Both the position numbers and the translations under genes were made by a program. The notes beneath the pieces were generated by a model, which saw only the letters and a list, made by a program, of their open reading frames with translations, was not told the origin of the DNA and did not search any database. 64,000 nucleotides of DNA from PALSA-607 sp963737705. GTDB taxonomy: Bacteria > Actinomycetota > Actinomycetes > Acidothermales > Acidothermaceae. The DNA is taken from assembly GCA_963737705.1 (NCBI GenBank), contig CAVTTP010000004.1:434001-498000 (forward strand), written 5' to 3'. Shown here piece after piece: positions 31,437 through 41,049 of the stretch (position 1 is its first letter; each line of letters starts with the position of its first letter).

Positions 31437-31704
31437 GGTTCCCCCGCTTGGTAGTGGGCCACCCGGTGCCGGCCGTGGTGGCTGGCAGGAGTTGCGCCAT
31501 AAGACGCGCGCCGAGACCGATTGGTTGCGCGACCGCCGCACACGTTAACCAGATTTGATGCCGCCCGGCTAGCCCAGGGGAGGCGCGGCCAGGCACCTCG
31601 GCAGGACTCGCACCACCCCGCCGTCCGGCTCATTCCCTTTGTCTATTTCATGGCAGTCTTGGTATTCGTAGCCAAGAAGGTGCTTTAGGGCCTAGTTTGC
31701 GAGT

Positions 31705-32274
31705 ATGGACGGACCTGGCGACCTCGAGCAGCGCAAAGCCATGCTCGACGCAGCCGAACGAGGCTTGGCCCTCCTCGGTGAGAAGGCGGTCACCGAGGAG
31801 TGGCCTGCTGACGAGCGGGCGGCCCTTGCCGACGAGCGCGACACGGTCGCCGACGAAAACGATGTCGTCGCCGGGGCCCTCGATGGCCGCGCCGACCGTC
31901 GCGACTTCGACGCGGCGCTGCGCCAGGCCGAAACTGACTCGCGGGCCAAGAACGGCGTCGCGGAGGAGCCTCCTGCCGACAACTCATCGTTTGGCGTCTA
32001 TATGGCGGCGCTGGATCGCAAGGGCACCGTGGCTGACCGAAAGAGTTCAGCCTCCGACCGGAAACGTTCTGCGGCCGACCGGAAGACCGCTGCGAGCGCC
32101 CGTCGCCGCGCCGCCGACGATCGCGACGAGGCAGGAGCCGAGCGCGCGAAAGCCGAGGGATCGGCCTCCCCGGCTGCACCACCCGACGCTGCAGCGCTTG
32201 CCGCTGCAACGCCTGCCGCTGCACCGGCCGAGCTCGCCGCGCACCGGGAGCGGCGGCGCGCGGCCGGGGCCTGA
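31705..32274 (+). CDS. Hypothetical charged repeat protein
   Basis: A 189-residue, highly charged protein without known domains. Residues 35-80 and 100-135 show a loose RD-x-x-A-D heptad-like pattern (DERDTVADENDVVAGALDGRADRRD, then DRKSSASDRKRSAADRKTAASARRR read in two parts), similar to the A-D-x-R-D repeats that precede some actinobacterial signalling domains. The tail is Ala/Pro-rich. Coiled-coil or extended helix is likely. No signal peptide is seen. The 268-base gap before it holds the upstream region of the CWB2 gene and a weak hairpin TCTTGG-N9-CCAAGA (31657-31677). It is convergent with dhaM, three bases apart. Confidence 0.6.
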   Translation: MDGPGDLEQRKAMLDAAERGLALLGEKAVTEEWPADERAALADERDTVADENDVVAGALDGRADRRDFDAALRQAETDSRAKNGVAEEPPADNSSFGVYMAALDRKGTVADRKSSASDRKRSAADRKTAASARRRAADDRDEAGAERAKAEGSASPAAPPDAAALAAATPAAAPAELAAHRERRRAAGA

Positions 32275-32277
32275 GGT

Positions 32278-34740
32278 CTAACTCGACGCGTTGTTCACGA
32301 GCGCCCGCACCTGCGCCGCGCTTTCGCAGGTGAGCGCCTCTGCGCTCAGGCGCCGTGCCTCGCCGAGATCGATCTCGCGAACCCGCTGCTTCACGAGCGC
32401 AACCGCAGGCGGCACGACGCTGAGACTGCGCACGCCAAGACCAAGTAGCACGGGGACGGCGAGTGGATCCGCCGCGAGTTCCCCGCACACCGATACCGGC
32501 ACGCGTCCCGCGTCGTTGCACAGCGCTGCGATCAGCCGCAGCACGCCAGGGTCAAGGCCATCGGCGAGCTCGGCCACCGACTCGTTGCCGCGCTCGGCGG
32601 CCAGCGCGTACTGCGTGAGGTCGTTGGTGCCGACGCTGAAGAAGTCCACGTGCGGGACGAACGCGGCTGCCTTCAAAGCCGCGGACGGCACCTCGATCAT
32701 GATGCCGATTCGCAATGAATCAGGTCGACCGCCGACTTCCGCGATCGCGGTGTCGACAACCTGTCGTGCCGCTATGACCTCCGACACCGCGGCGACCATC
32801 GGGAACATGACGCTGACCGGGTGATCGCGGGCCACTGTGCAAATGGCGACGAGCTGATCGAGAAAGAGCTTGGGGTGGCGCAAGGTCAGGCGAATACCGC
32901 GTTCACCGAGAAACGGATTTGCCTCGGCCGCCTGTCGCAGAAACGGCAGCGGCTTGTCGCCACCGACGTCGAGGGTGCGTAATACGACGCGCCCGGGATG
33001 CAGATTCTCGGCGATTGCCCGGTACACACGTTCTTGGTCATCGCGCGTCGGGGCCTCGGTCTTGCCGGCGAACAGGAACTCAGTGCGCACCAGGCCGGCA
33101 CCGTCAGCGTGCGCAGCACCGGCAGCTTTCGCGTCCGCGACCGAACCGATGTTCGCGGCGACCGTGATCGGCGTGCTGTCGCGCGTGCGGGCCACACCCA
33201 CCGACGTCGCCGCCGCGACAGCTAGTGCACCTTGGCGAGCGGTGATCCGGTCTCGGAACGTCGACAAGACCTGTTCGGAGGGGTCGACGGCGACCTCCCC
33301 ACGGTCGCCATCGACCGCTAGCGGCGTTCCGTCGGCGACAGAAAGGATCGCGGTGCCCGCGCCCGTCACCATCGGGATTCCGTACGCCCGCGCAAGAATC
33401 GCGGCGTGCGAGGTGGGGCTGCCGGCCGCGAGGACAACGGCCTGCACAGTCTCGCGATCCAAGTCCGCCGCTTGTGCGGGCGTGAGGTCGGTCGCAACGA
33501 CAACTCCTGCGGCCTTTGACGACGATGGTGAACCGAGGAGATGTCGCAGCACTAGGTCGGCGACGCTGCGTACGTCGGCCGCTCGTTCGCGCTGGTAGGA
33601 GTCGGCGAGCTCGGCCAGGTTGGCGGCGGTGCGGCTCATCACGGTGTCCCACGCCCGTGCCGCCCCGCCGCCCGCATCGATAAGGGCGCGGACGGCGCCC
33701 ATCAACGCGGGGTCGTCGAGCAGCAGCGCGTGCGCCTCAAAGATTGCGGCGTCGCTGTTGCCGGCTGTGGCCGCAACTCGGCGTCGCGTCGCAGCTGTCT
33801 CATCGCGCGCACGTTCCACGGCCTTCGTGAGCCGAGCCCACTGCGCATCAGGTGGTCCAGGCTCGTCGTCGGGGATCGACGGCCGGCCGCCGTCCACGAC
33901 ATGCGCCGGCCCGATGGCAACGCCCGGCGCAGCGCCCACGGGGCCACTACCGGTAGCTCCGGCGGCCGACCGGGTCGCGGCGGTCATGGGCTCAGCCACG
34001 TCGTCGAAACCTCGCTCTGCGAGTGCCACCACGGCATCGCGGGCAGGCGTGGCGTCGCGGCCCCAGGCGGCCAGTTCCAGCTGGTCGCCTTGGCGCGCGC
34101 CGAGCGTAGCCACGGCCGACAGGCTCGACGCGAGCACGGGCGCCGTTCCGGTGCGCAGGCTGCGCAGCCACACTCGGGCGTCAAAGCCGCGGACGGTGGA
34201 GACAAGGCGAGCGGCCGGTCGAGCGTGGAGTCCGTGCTCGTTGGTCACGACAAATGTGGCGGACGCCGCCGGTGGTCCTTCGTCGACGGTGCTAGCGACA
34301 CCGAGTGTGTCCGCAGAAGTCGCAAGTGCGTCTGGGCCGCCGAGCTGACTGATCTTTCCGGCCAGCGCGCCAGCCGCTTCCGCGGCGACCTCTGACGCGG
34401 GCGCACCGGCCGCCGCGGTGACGAACGCGACGACGAGTCCTTCGACCAACGGGGCGGGGCTGATCACGACGCGGGCACGCAGTTCTTCGTCGAGAAACTC
34501 CAGCGCCATTTCGGCGCTCAACACAGCACTGCCGAGGTCGCATAAGACCACAACTCCGTCGGGGGAGTAGACCTGTTCGATGGCTTGCTGCACTGCCACG
34601 GCGTCGGTGCCCAACCCGCCGTCATCGAGGCCCGCGGCAACCGCGACGGCGGGCGGATTTCCCTGCACCATCTGGGTCGCGAGTTCAACCGCGGCATGCG
34701 CGAGGGTACGGCTGTGCGAGACCACCACGATCCCGACCAC
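32278..34740 (-). CDS. dhaM: DhaM-HPr-enzyme I fusion phosphotransferase
   Basis: An 820-residue fusion that supplies phosphate to dihydroxyacetone kinase. The DhaM (mannose-type EIIA) domain spans 1-130 with His9 in VVVSHSRTL. The HPr-like domain (about 160-245) has its His in NEHGLHARPAARL. Enzyme I (about 260-820) has the phospho-His in GSPTSHAAILARAYGIP near residue 446, the PEP-binding Arg region LGERGIRLTLRHP, VGTNDLTQYALAAER and the proton-donor Cys in VSVCGELAADP near 746. The E. coli DhaM carries only part of enzyme I; here the C-terminal PEP domain is present, so one polypeptide may run PEP to His to His to His. GTG start 34740 lies 8 bases after dhaL. Confidence 0.93.
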   Translation of the reverse strand: MVGIVVVSHSRTLAHAAVELATQMVQGNPPAVAVAAGLDDGGLGTDAVAVQQAIEQVYSPDGVVVLCDLGSAVLSAEMALEFLDEELRARVVISPAPLVEGLVVAFVTAAAGAPASEVAAEAAGALAGKISQLGGPDALATSADTLGVASTVDEGPPAASATFVVTNEHGLHARPAARLVSTVRGFDARVWLRSLRTGTAPVLASSLSAVATLGARQGDQLELAAWGRDATPARDAVVALAERGFDDVAEPMTAATRSAAGATGSGPVGAAPGVAIGPAHVVDGGRPSIPDDEPGPPDAQWARLTKAVERARDETAATRRRVAATAGNSDAAIFEAHALLLDDPALMGAVRALIDAGGGAARAWDTVMSRTAANLAELADSYQRERAADVRSVADLVLRHLLGSPSSSKAAGVVVATDLTPAQAADLDRETVQAVVLAAGSPTSHAAILARAYGIPMVTGAGTAILSVADGTPLAVDGDRGEVAVDPSEQVLSTFRDRITARQGALAVAAATSVGVARTRDSTPITVAANIGSVADAKAAGAAHADGAGLVRTEFLFAGKTEAPTRDDQERVYRAIAENLHPGRVVLRTLDVGGDKPLPFLRQAAEANPFLGERGIRLTLRHPKLFLDQLVAICTVARDHPVSVMFPMVAAVSEVIAARQVVDTAIAEVGGRPDSLRIGIMIEVPSAALKAAAFVPHVDFFSVGTNDLTQYALAAERGNESVAELADGLDPGVLRLIAALCNDAGRVPVSVCGELAADPLAVPVLLGLGVRSLSVVPPAVALVKQRVREIDLGEARRLSAEALTCESAAQVRALVNNASS

Positions 34741-34748
34741 GCGTTGAC

Positions 34749-35402
34749 TCAGCCCAACGCGGTGGCGGCAGCACTAATCAACAGGGCGGACGACGTGGCG
34801 CCCGGGTCCTGGTGACCGACACTTCGTTCGCCGAGGTAGCTGGCGCGGCCCTTGCGAGCGAGCATCGGCGTCGTTGCTTCGCGACCTGCTTCGGCCGCTT
34901 TGGTGGCATCGGCTAAAGCGTCCGCGAGTGACTTGCCGGCAGCCAGGCCGGCGTCAAGAGCGTCGAGTGCTGGCCCCAACGTGTCCAGCATGGTCTTGTC
35001 TCCCAGCTCCGCCTTGCCGCGCGAGACGACGCCGGCCACGCCCGCACGCAACGCCGCCGCAAACTCGACCGGGGTGAACGTGTCGGCGTCGCCGAGCGCG
35101 GCGCCGACACGCAGGAAGAACGTGCCATACAGCGGTCCGCTGGCGCCGCCAACCGTGCTGACGAGCTTCATGCCGATCTGGGTGAACAGATCCTTCGCGG
35201 TGCCGACCGCGGCCGCGCCCGGGGGAGGGCTGTCGGACGCGATCGGGGCCGCAGCCGCCATGCCTCTGGCCATGTTCGTGCCGTGGTCGGCGTCGCCGAT
35301 CGCCGAGTCGAGGTCGGTCAGGTATGACCGGTTCTCCTCGATCAGCCGGGCGAACTCGCTGACCCAGGCCCGCAGTCCATCGAGCGTGACGGCGTCACTC
35401 AT
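34749..35402 (-). CDS. dhaL: Dihydroxyacetone kinase ADP-binding subunit DhaL
   Basis: A 217-residue helical-barrel subunit that holds ADP permanently and is rephosphorylated by DhaM. The magnesium Asp residues are in LDSAIGDADHGTNMARG; VGGASGPLYGTFFL and the C-terminal GRASYLGERSVGHQDPGATSSALL are standard for DhaL. The ATG at 35402 has GGAGGG five bases upstream. It lies between dhaK and dhaM in the order of the transcript, with short gaps of 18 and 8 bases. Confidence 0.96.
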   Translation of the reverse strand: MSDAVTLDGLRAWVSEFARLIEENRSYLTDLDSAIGDADHGTNMARGMAAAAPIASDSPPPGAAAVGTAKDLFTQIGMKLVSTVGGASGPLYGTFFLRVGAALGDADTFTPVEFAAALRAGVAGVVSRGKAELGDKTMLDTLGPALDALDAGLAAGKSLADALADATKAAEAGREATTPMLARKGRASYLGERSVGHQDPGATSSALLISAAATALG

Positions 35403-35420
35403 CCCTACCCTCCGGCTCGG

Positions 35421-36422
35421 TCACATTCCCCACCGAAGACCCGGCGTGCTTACCGGGGCATCCCACAACGCAAGTGTCGGGTCGTCCACCTTCAGCAACG
35501 TGACCGAACAACCAGCCATCTCAAGTGACGTGATGTAAGGACCGACGAGCGAGCGCGCGATCGTTACGCCTCGCCCTTGCAGGATCTTCGCGATCTCGTT
35601 GTACATCACATAGAGCTCGATGAGCGGCGTGCCGCCCATCCCGTTGACGAATGCAATGATCGAATCTCCGCGACCCAGCGGCATGTCCTCGAGTATCGGG
35701 TCGACCAGCATCGCTGCGACTTCCTTTGCGGGGGCGATGGGAACCCGCCGCCGGCCCGGCTCGCCGTGAATGCCGATGCCGATCTCCATCTCATTGTCCG
35801 GGAGGTCGAATGTCGGCTTACCCGCCGCCGGCACGATGCACGACGTGAGCGCCATGCCCATGCTGCGCCCGTTCTCGTTGACATGGCGTGCGACGTCGGC
35901 GACTTCCTTCAGGCTCAGTCCCTTCTCTGCTGCTGCGCCGGCGATCTTCTCCAACAACACAGTGACGCCAACACCGCGGCGTCCGGCTGTCCATGTGCTG
36001 TCTTGGACGGCGACGTCGTCGTCGGTCACGACCGCAATGACATCGAGGCCGGTTTCTGCAGCTGCCATCTCTGCAGCCATCTCGAAATTCATGACGTCGC
36101 CGGTGTAGTTCTTCACGATGTGCAAGACACCAGCGCCGCCGTCGACGTGCTTGGTTGCTTCGAGCATCTGGTCGGGCACCGGGGAGGTGAAGATCTCGCC
36201 GGCACACGCAGCATCGAGCATGCCGAACCCGACGAATCCGCCGTGCAGCGGTTCGTGGCCAGAGCCGCCGCCCGAGATCAGACCGACCTTGCCCTTCTTG
36301 GGTGCGTCCCCGCGGTAGATGATCTTGTTCGCGTGGTCAACCCTCAGCTCGGGATGCGCAGCCGCGATGCCGAGGAGCGCTTCCTGGACGACGTCCGCTG
36401 GATCGTTGATGAGCTTCTTCAT
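35421..36422 (-). CDS. dhaK: Dihydroxyacetone kinase substrate-binding subunit DhaK
   Basis: A 333-residue subunit that binds dihydroxyacetone covalently through a His. The N-terminal domain starts MKKLINDPADVVQEALLGIA, with GLISGGGSGHEPLHGGFVG. The His that forms the hemiaminal is expected in the GEPGRRR region (IGIGIHGEPGRRR). VKNYTGDVMNFEMAAEMA is also conserved. The phosphate comes from DhaL-ATP. First gene of dhaKLM in the minus-strand glycerol run, 51 bases after glpD, probably on the same transcript. Confidence 0.96.
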   Translation of the reverse strand: MKKLINDPADVVQEALLGIAAAHPELRVDHANKIIYRGDAPKKGKVGLISGGGSGHEPLHGGFVGFGMLDAACAGEIFTSPVPDQMLEATKHVDGGAGVLHIVKNYTGDVMNFEMAAEMAAAETGLDVIAVVTDDDVAVQDSTWTAGRRGVGVTVLLEKIAGAAAEKGLSLKEVADVARHVNENGRSMGMALTSCIVPAAGKPTFDLPDNEMEIGIGIHGEPGRRRVPIAPAKEVAAMLVDPILEDMPLGRGDSIIAFVNGMGGTPLIELYVMYNEIAKILQGRGVTIARSLVGPYITSLEMAGCSVTLLKVDDPTLALWDAPVSTPGLRWGM

Positions 36423-36473
36423 GAACGCTCCCGTTCCTGATCGTGGTTGGGCGTTGGTTGTGTGGCGGGCGGC

Positions 36474-38255
36474 CTAGTTCGCTTCAGCTGACTTGATCGA
36501 CTTCAGGTTTCCCAACCGGCCAGTGGGCGCCTCGGGCGGACTCTCTTCACGGGGATCGCCGCGCAGCGGAACGATGTCGGGCGCGCCAAGCCTGGCGGCG
36601 TCCGCGGTCTGGTCGTCGGGTTGGCGCTGCGAAGCACGCTCGGCCTCGACCCGCAGCAGGTAATGGTCGACCTCGCGTTCGATCGTGCCGTCGTCCCAGT
36701 CAAGGACGCCAGCCATCAGCTCCGCGACATCGCGCGCAGAACCGCTGCCGCGATCCCATTCCTCTATCGAGATTCTGGTTCGTCGCGTGAGCACGTCATC
36801 GAGGTGCAGCGCGCCCTCGTGGCTCGTCGCGTACACGATCTCGGCACGCAGGTAGTCACTGCCAGAGGACACCGGCTCGCCAAGCGTGGCGTCTTCAGCA
36901 ATGAGGTCGAGCAGGTCGGTGATGCATGATCCGTAGCGATGGAGCAGATGCTCGATGCGCGTCACGTGCAGCCCCGACGAGGCCGCGAGCGCATTTCGCT
37001 TGTTCCACATGGCTTCGTATCCATCAGCACCAAGCAGCGCGAGCCGCTCCGTAACAGAGTCGGGCACGCTCGCACTCATGCCGCGCCGGGCCACGTCGAC
37101 AGCGTCCTTGGCCATCACGCGGTACGTCGTGTACTTGCCGCCCGCGATTACCGTCAAGCCAGGAACCGGTTGGCCGACCGAGTGTTCGCGCGACAGCTTG
37201 CTCGTCTGCTCCGATTCACCGGCAAGCAGCGGTCGTAGTCCTGCGTAGACGCCCTCGACATCGTCAGGCCCAAGCGGCGTGCGCAGTACCGCGTTGACGT
37301 GATCGAGGATGTAGTTGATGTCGGTGCTGCTCGCGGCCGGGTGCACCTTGTCGAGTTCCCAGTCGGTGTCAGTGGTGCCGATGATCCAATGCCGACCCCA
37401 CGGAATGACGAACAAGACGCTTTTCTCAGTGCGCAGAATCAGGCCTGTGTCGAGTTGAATGCGATTACGTGGGACGACGAGGTGCACGCCTTTCGAGGCC
37501 CTGACGTGGAACCGGCCGCGTCCGCCGGCCATCTCCTGCGTGTCATCAGTCCACACGCCGGTGGCGTTGATGACCTGCTTCGCGCGGATCACGAATTCCA
37601 CATCTGTCTCGACGTCCATGACCCGCGCGCCGACAATCTGCTCGCCCTCGCGCACGAAGCCAATGACCCGCGCACCCCGGGCCACTTTCGCGCCTAAGTG
37701 AGCTGCGGTGCGAACAACCGTGAGTGCGTAGCGCGCGTCGTCCATCTGCGCGTCGTAGTACTGGATCGCTCCGATCAGTGCATCTGATCGCATGCCGGGC
37801 GCAAGACGCAGCGCTCCTTGACGGCTCAGATGCCGGTGACCCGGTACCGACCGCGCGCCGCCCATCCGGTCGTAGAGGAAGACCCCCGAGCCGATGTAAA
37901 ACCGCTCCCACACTCGGTGCTGCAAGGGCAGCAGGAACGGCACCGGCCGCACCAGGTGGGGGGCGATCCGGTTCAGGAGCAGCCCGCGTTCCTTCAGCGC
38001 CTCACGCACCAGCGCGAAGTTGCGCTGCTCGAGGTAGCGCAGCCCGCCGTGGATGAGCTTGCTTGACCGTGACGACGTGCCGGCCGCCCAGTCATGCGCC
38101 TCGACAAGCGCGACAGTCAGGCCGCGGGACACCGCGTCGAGCGCCGCACCCGCACCGACGATGCCGCCGCCGATGACGAGCAGGTCGAATTCTCCCTGAC
38201 CCATTTCCTTGAGCACGGATTCGCGATAGCGCGGTCCGAGTTGAGCTGAACCCAC
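36474..38255 (-). CDS. glpD: Aerobic glycerol-3-phosphate dehydrogenase GlpD
   Basis: A 593-residue FAD-dependent dehydrogenase that oxidises glycerol-3-phosphate to dihydroxyacetone phosphate and reduces membrane quinones. FDLLVIGGGIVGAGAALDAVSRGL is the FAD-binding dinucleotide fold; SSRSSKLIHGGLRYLEQ, LVVPRNRIQLDTG and WGRHWIIGTTDTDWE are typical. The C-terminal DAO_C domain follows (about 400-550), with a charged tail ending in LKSIKSAEAN that looks lineage-specific. The GTG start at 38255 has AGGAG six bases upstream. It follows glpK by 114 bases. Confidence 0.95.
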   Translation of the reverse strand: MGSAQLGPRYRESVLKEMGQGEFDLLVIGGGIVGAGAALDAVSRGLTVALVEAHDWAAGTSSRSSKLIHGGLRYLEQRNFALVREALKERGLLLNRIAPHLVRPVPFLLPLQHRVWERFYIGSGVFLYDRMGGARSVPGHRHLSRQGALRLAPGMRSDALIGAIQYYDAQMDDARYALTVVRTAAHLGAKVARGARVIGFVREGEQIVGARVMDVETDVEFVIRAKQVINATGVWTDDTQEMAGGRGRFHVRASKGVHLVVPRNRIQLDTGLILRTEKSVLFVIPWGRHWIIGTTDTDWELDKVHPAASSTDINYILDHVNAVLRTPLGPDDVEGVYAGLRPLLAGESEQTSKLSREHSVGQPVPGLTVIAGGKYTTYRVMAKDAVDVARRGMSASVPDSVTERLALLGADGYEAMWNKRNALAASSGLHVTRIEHLLHRYGSCITDLLDLIAEDATLGEPVSSGSDYLRAEIVYATSHEGALHLDDVLTRRTRISIEEWDRGSGSARDVAELMAGVLDWDDGTIEREVDHYLLRVEAERASQRQPDDQTADAARLGAPDIVPLRGDPREESPPEAPTGRLGNLKSIKSAEAN

Positions 38256-38369
38256 GTTCTTCTCCTGCCTACGCCGCCCTACGGGTGCTCGTGGTCGAGC
38301 TGGGCCGGATGGGGTCGAAGCGCTCGTACTCGCGCACGAACGCGACGACCCCAGCTCCGCAATGTCGTC

Positions 38370-39887
38370 TTACCCGACATCCACCCAGTCGAGCGTACGT
38401 TCGACAGCCTTCTTCCAGCCGGCGTAGCCCTTCTCGCGCTGGTCCTCCGACCACTCGGGCTGCCAACGAATGTCCTCGTTCCAGTTCTTCTTCAGTTCAT
38501 CGGTCGACTTCCAGAAACCGACGGCGAGGCCCGCTGCGTAAGCCGCGCCGAGCGCCGTGGTTTCGGCGACGACAGGCTTCGAGACAGGCACGCCGAGAAC
38601 GTCGGCCTGCAGTTGCATGCAGAGCTTGTTCGCGGTGATGCCGCCATCGACCCGGAGTACGTCCAGTGCGACCCCGGAGTCCTGGTGCATCGCCTCGACC
38701 ACGTCGCGGCTCTGGTAGCAAATCGCTTCCAGCGTGGCCCTGGCCAAGTGAGCGTTGGTGTTAAAGCGCGACAGCCCGACGATGGCGCCGCGGGCATCCG
38801 AGCGCCAGTACGGCGCGAAGAGGCCCGAGAATGCAGGCACGAAGTAGATGCCACCGGAATCGGGAACCTGCGCTGCAAGTGCTTCGCTCTCGGCGGCACC
38901 GGCGATGATGCCGAGCTGATCGCGAAGCCATTGCACAGCCGAACCAGTGACGGCAATCGAGCCTTCGAGCGCGTACACGGTGGGCTCGTCGCCGAACTTG
39001 TAGCAGACCGTCGTGAGCAGTCCGTTCTTCGAACGGACGACGTCATGGCCGGTGTTGTAGAGCAGGAAGTTCCCTGTTCCGTAGGTGTTCTTTGCCTCAC
39101 CGACGGCGAAGCACACTTGCCCCACCGTTGCGGCCTGCTGGTCGCCGAGGTCGCCAGAAAGCGCGACTTCGCCGCCGAGCGGTCCGTTGGCGCGCGTCTT
39201 GCCGTACAACCCAGGATGCGACGACGGCATGATCTCCGGCAGCATTTGCCGAGGAATGTTGAAGTAGCCGAGCAACTCGTCGTCCCATTGGAGGGTTTCG
39301 AGGTCCATCAACATCGTCCGGCTCGCGTTCGTCGGGTCGGTGACGTGCACGCCGCCATCGGCACCGCCGGTGAGATTCCACAACAGCCAGCTATCCGTGT
39401 TGCCGAACACCGCTTCACCGGCTTCCGCAGCCGCTCGTACGCCGTCGACGTTTTCGAGAATCCACTGGATCTTCCCGCCCGAGAAATATGTTGCAGGGGG
39501 AAGCCCCGCCTTCTGCCTGATGACGTCGCCCTTGCCCTCACGTTCGAGTGCGGAGGCGATCCGGTCGGTGCGGGTGTCTTGCCACACAATGGCGTTGTAG
39601 TAAGGGCGCCCGGTCTTCTTGTTCCACACCACAGCGGTTTCGCGCTGGTTGGTGATGCCGACTGCGGCTAGATCTGACGCCTGCAGGTTCGACTTGGTGA
39701 GCGCGGTCTGAATCACCGCCCTGGTCCGCTCCCAGATCTCTGCTGGGTTGTGCTCCACCCAACCAGCCTGCGGCAGGATTTGCTCGTGCTCGAGCTGGTG
39801 CACGCCTTTCACGTTGCCGCCGTGGTCGAAGATCATGAAGCGCGTACTGGTAGTGCCTTGATCGACTGCTCCGACAAAGTCAGCCAT
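38370..39887 (-). CDS. glpK: Glycerol kinase, copy 1
   Basis: A 505-residue FGGY-family kinase that makes glycerol-3-phosphate from glycerol and ATP. ATP/substrate motifs include VDQGTTSTRFMIFD, VGITNQRETAVVWNKKTG (substrate Arg and Glu), IVWQDTRTDRI, GDQQAATVGQ with GTGNFLLYNTG, FSGLFAPYWRSDARG and VDGGITANKLCMQLQADVLG. The region before GDQQ reads MPSSHPGLYGKTRANGPLGG, longer than the matching loop of copy 2 at 41860. Start ATG 39887 with AAGGAG eight bases upstream. It lies between glpF and glpD. Confidence 0.96.
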   Translation of the reverse strand: MADFVGAVDQGTTSTRFMIFDHGGNVKGVHQLEHEQILPQAGWVEHNPAEIWERTRAVIQTALTKSNLQASDLAAVGITNQRETAVVWNKKTGRPYYNAIVWQDTRTDRIASALEREGKGDVIRQKAGLPPATYFSGGKIQWILENVDGVRAAAEAGEAVFGNTDSWLLWNLTGGADGGVHVTDPTNASRTMLMDLETLQWDDELLGYFNIPRQMLPEIMPSSHPGLYGKTRANGPLGGEVALSGDLGDQQAATVGQVCFAVGEAKNTYGTGNFLLYNTGHDVVRSKNGLLTTVCYKFGDEPTVYALEGSIAVTGSAVQWLRDQLGIIAGAAESEALAAQVPDSGGIYFVPAFSGLFAPYWRSDARGAIVGLSRFNTNAHLARATLEAICYQSRDVVEAMHQDSGVALDVLRVDGGITANKLCMQLQADVLGVPVSKPVVAETTALGAAYAAGLAVGFWKSTDELKKNWNEDIRWQPEWSEDQREKGYAGWKKAVERTLDWVDVG

Positions 39888-39925
39888 GTCGATCTCTCCT
39901 TTCCATGCTCAAGAAGCTCGATGTG

Positions 39926-40774
39926 TTACTGGGCGCGTGCGGAAACTTGCGCATCGGATCCGTCAGATTGCTTGGGCAGTTCTCCGACTTCGTCTGCCCC
40001 AGCTGCGGGGAGGAAGCGGCCAATCAGGAAGTCGTACAGGCCGACGCCGATGACTCCACCGATGAGTGGCGCGATTATTGGCACCCAGAAGTAGAGCTTT
40101 CCGTACTGGTCTCTAAATGCCGTGCCGTAGCCCGTCAGGAAGGACGCGAGCCGCGGGCCGAGGTCACGCGCTGGGTTGATCGCGTAGCCCGCGTCGCTAC
40201 CCCACGCCATACCGATCGCCACCACGAGCAGGCCGATCACGACAGGCGCGAGGTTGGCCGCCGGAGCGGTGTTGCGGGCGTCCGTGATCGCGACCACCAG
40301 GAACAGCAGGATTGCGGTGCCGATGATCTGGTCACGGAAGGCGCCCCATTCGTGCACGGGCAGCGAACCGTTGCCAGGCAGCGTCGAGAAGACGCTCTGA
40401 GTTTTGATCGTGTGCCCGGGGTCAGCCTTGGCCAGCACCTCGGTGTAGTCCCAGCGCACGAGAAGACCGGCGACGAACGCGCCTGCTGTTTGGGCCAACG
40501 CGTACGGGGCGACCTTCCGCCATGGGAAACCGCGGAAGACGGCCAGCGCAACGGTGACGGCCGGGTTGATGTGACCACCACTGATCTTGCCTGCTGTGTA
40601 TATGCCCAGCACGACGCCGAGCCCCCACGCCCATGCGATCGAGTCGTGATCTCCGATACCAGCCCCGACGACCTGCGCCACCACCCCGACGCCGAACAAG
40701 ATCAGGATGAATGTTCCTGCGAACTCTGAGGCCAATTCCCCCATCAAACCGCGGGATCTGAGCCGTTCCGCCAT
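39926..40774 (-). CDS. glpF: Glycerol uptake facilitator GlpF
   Basis: A 282-residue aquaglyceroporin with six membrane helices and two re-entrant loops. The first NPA box is in SGGHINPAVTVALA and the second in GYAINPARDLGPRLAS; the Asp after the second box marks the glycerol-conducting branch rather than water-only channels. The N-terminus is MAERLRSRGLMGELASEFAGTF; start ATG 40774 is set by AGGAGG five bases upstream. The charged C-terminal tail differs from E. coli. First gene of the glpFKD-dhaKLM run. Confidence 0.95.
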   Translation of the reverse strand: MAERLRSRGLMGELASEFAGTFILILFGVGVVAQVVGAGIGDHDSIAWAWGLGVVLGIYTAGKISGGHINPAVTVALAVFRGFPWRKVAPYALAQTAGAFVAGLLVRWDYTEVLAKADPGHTIKTQSVFSTLPGNGSLPVHEWGAFRDQIIGTAILLFLVVAITDARNTAPAANLAPVVIGLLVVAIGMAWGSDAGYAINPARDLGPRLASFLTGYGTAFRDQYGKLYFWVPIIAPLIGGVIGVGLYDFLIGRFLPAAGADEVGELPKQSDGSDAQVSARAQ

Positions 40775-40925
40775 GGTTCCTCCTGTCGATCGGCTCGCCC
40801 TCGGGGTCAAGGAGCCTCAAGGTGCAGAGCCCAACGGATGGTCGAGTGCCCGGTAGCCGTGGGGCGGAAGGCCGGCATGATCCGGCGCCAGTTGTCGGCA
40901 TTGCCGACGCCTAGCCGGGGATGTC

Positions 40926-40958
40926 GTCGTGCCGCTAACGTTCCCGGTATCGCACGAC
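40926..40958. promoter_or_regulatory. Inverted repeat GTCGTGC-N19-GCACGAC in the glpF-iclR gap
   Basis: Perfect 7-bp arms with a 19-base centre, midway in the 275-base divergent gap. A second, weaker inverted repeat GTCGA-N11-TCGAC lies at 41010-41030, just before the regulator's GTG. Either could bind the IclR protein; no strong -35/-10 pair was found in the gap. Confidence 0.35.
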
Positions 40959-41049
40959 CCCTAGAGTCACGCTCCTTCGGGCATCCGAGAAGGGCAGGGT
41001 GTCGACATTGTCGAACGTTTCGGACTCGACTCGAATGTGGTCGTGACTC

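Noticed and set aside
31437..31704. Possible riboswitch upstream of the CWB2 surface protein
   Set aside because: The 268-base gap shows only one short hairpin (TCTTGG-N9-CCAAGA) and no conserved aptamer core that I recognise.
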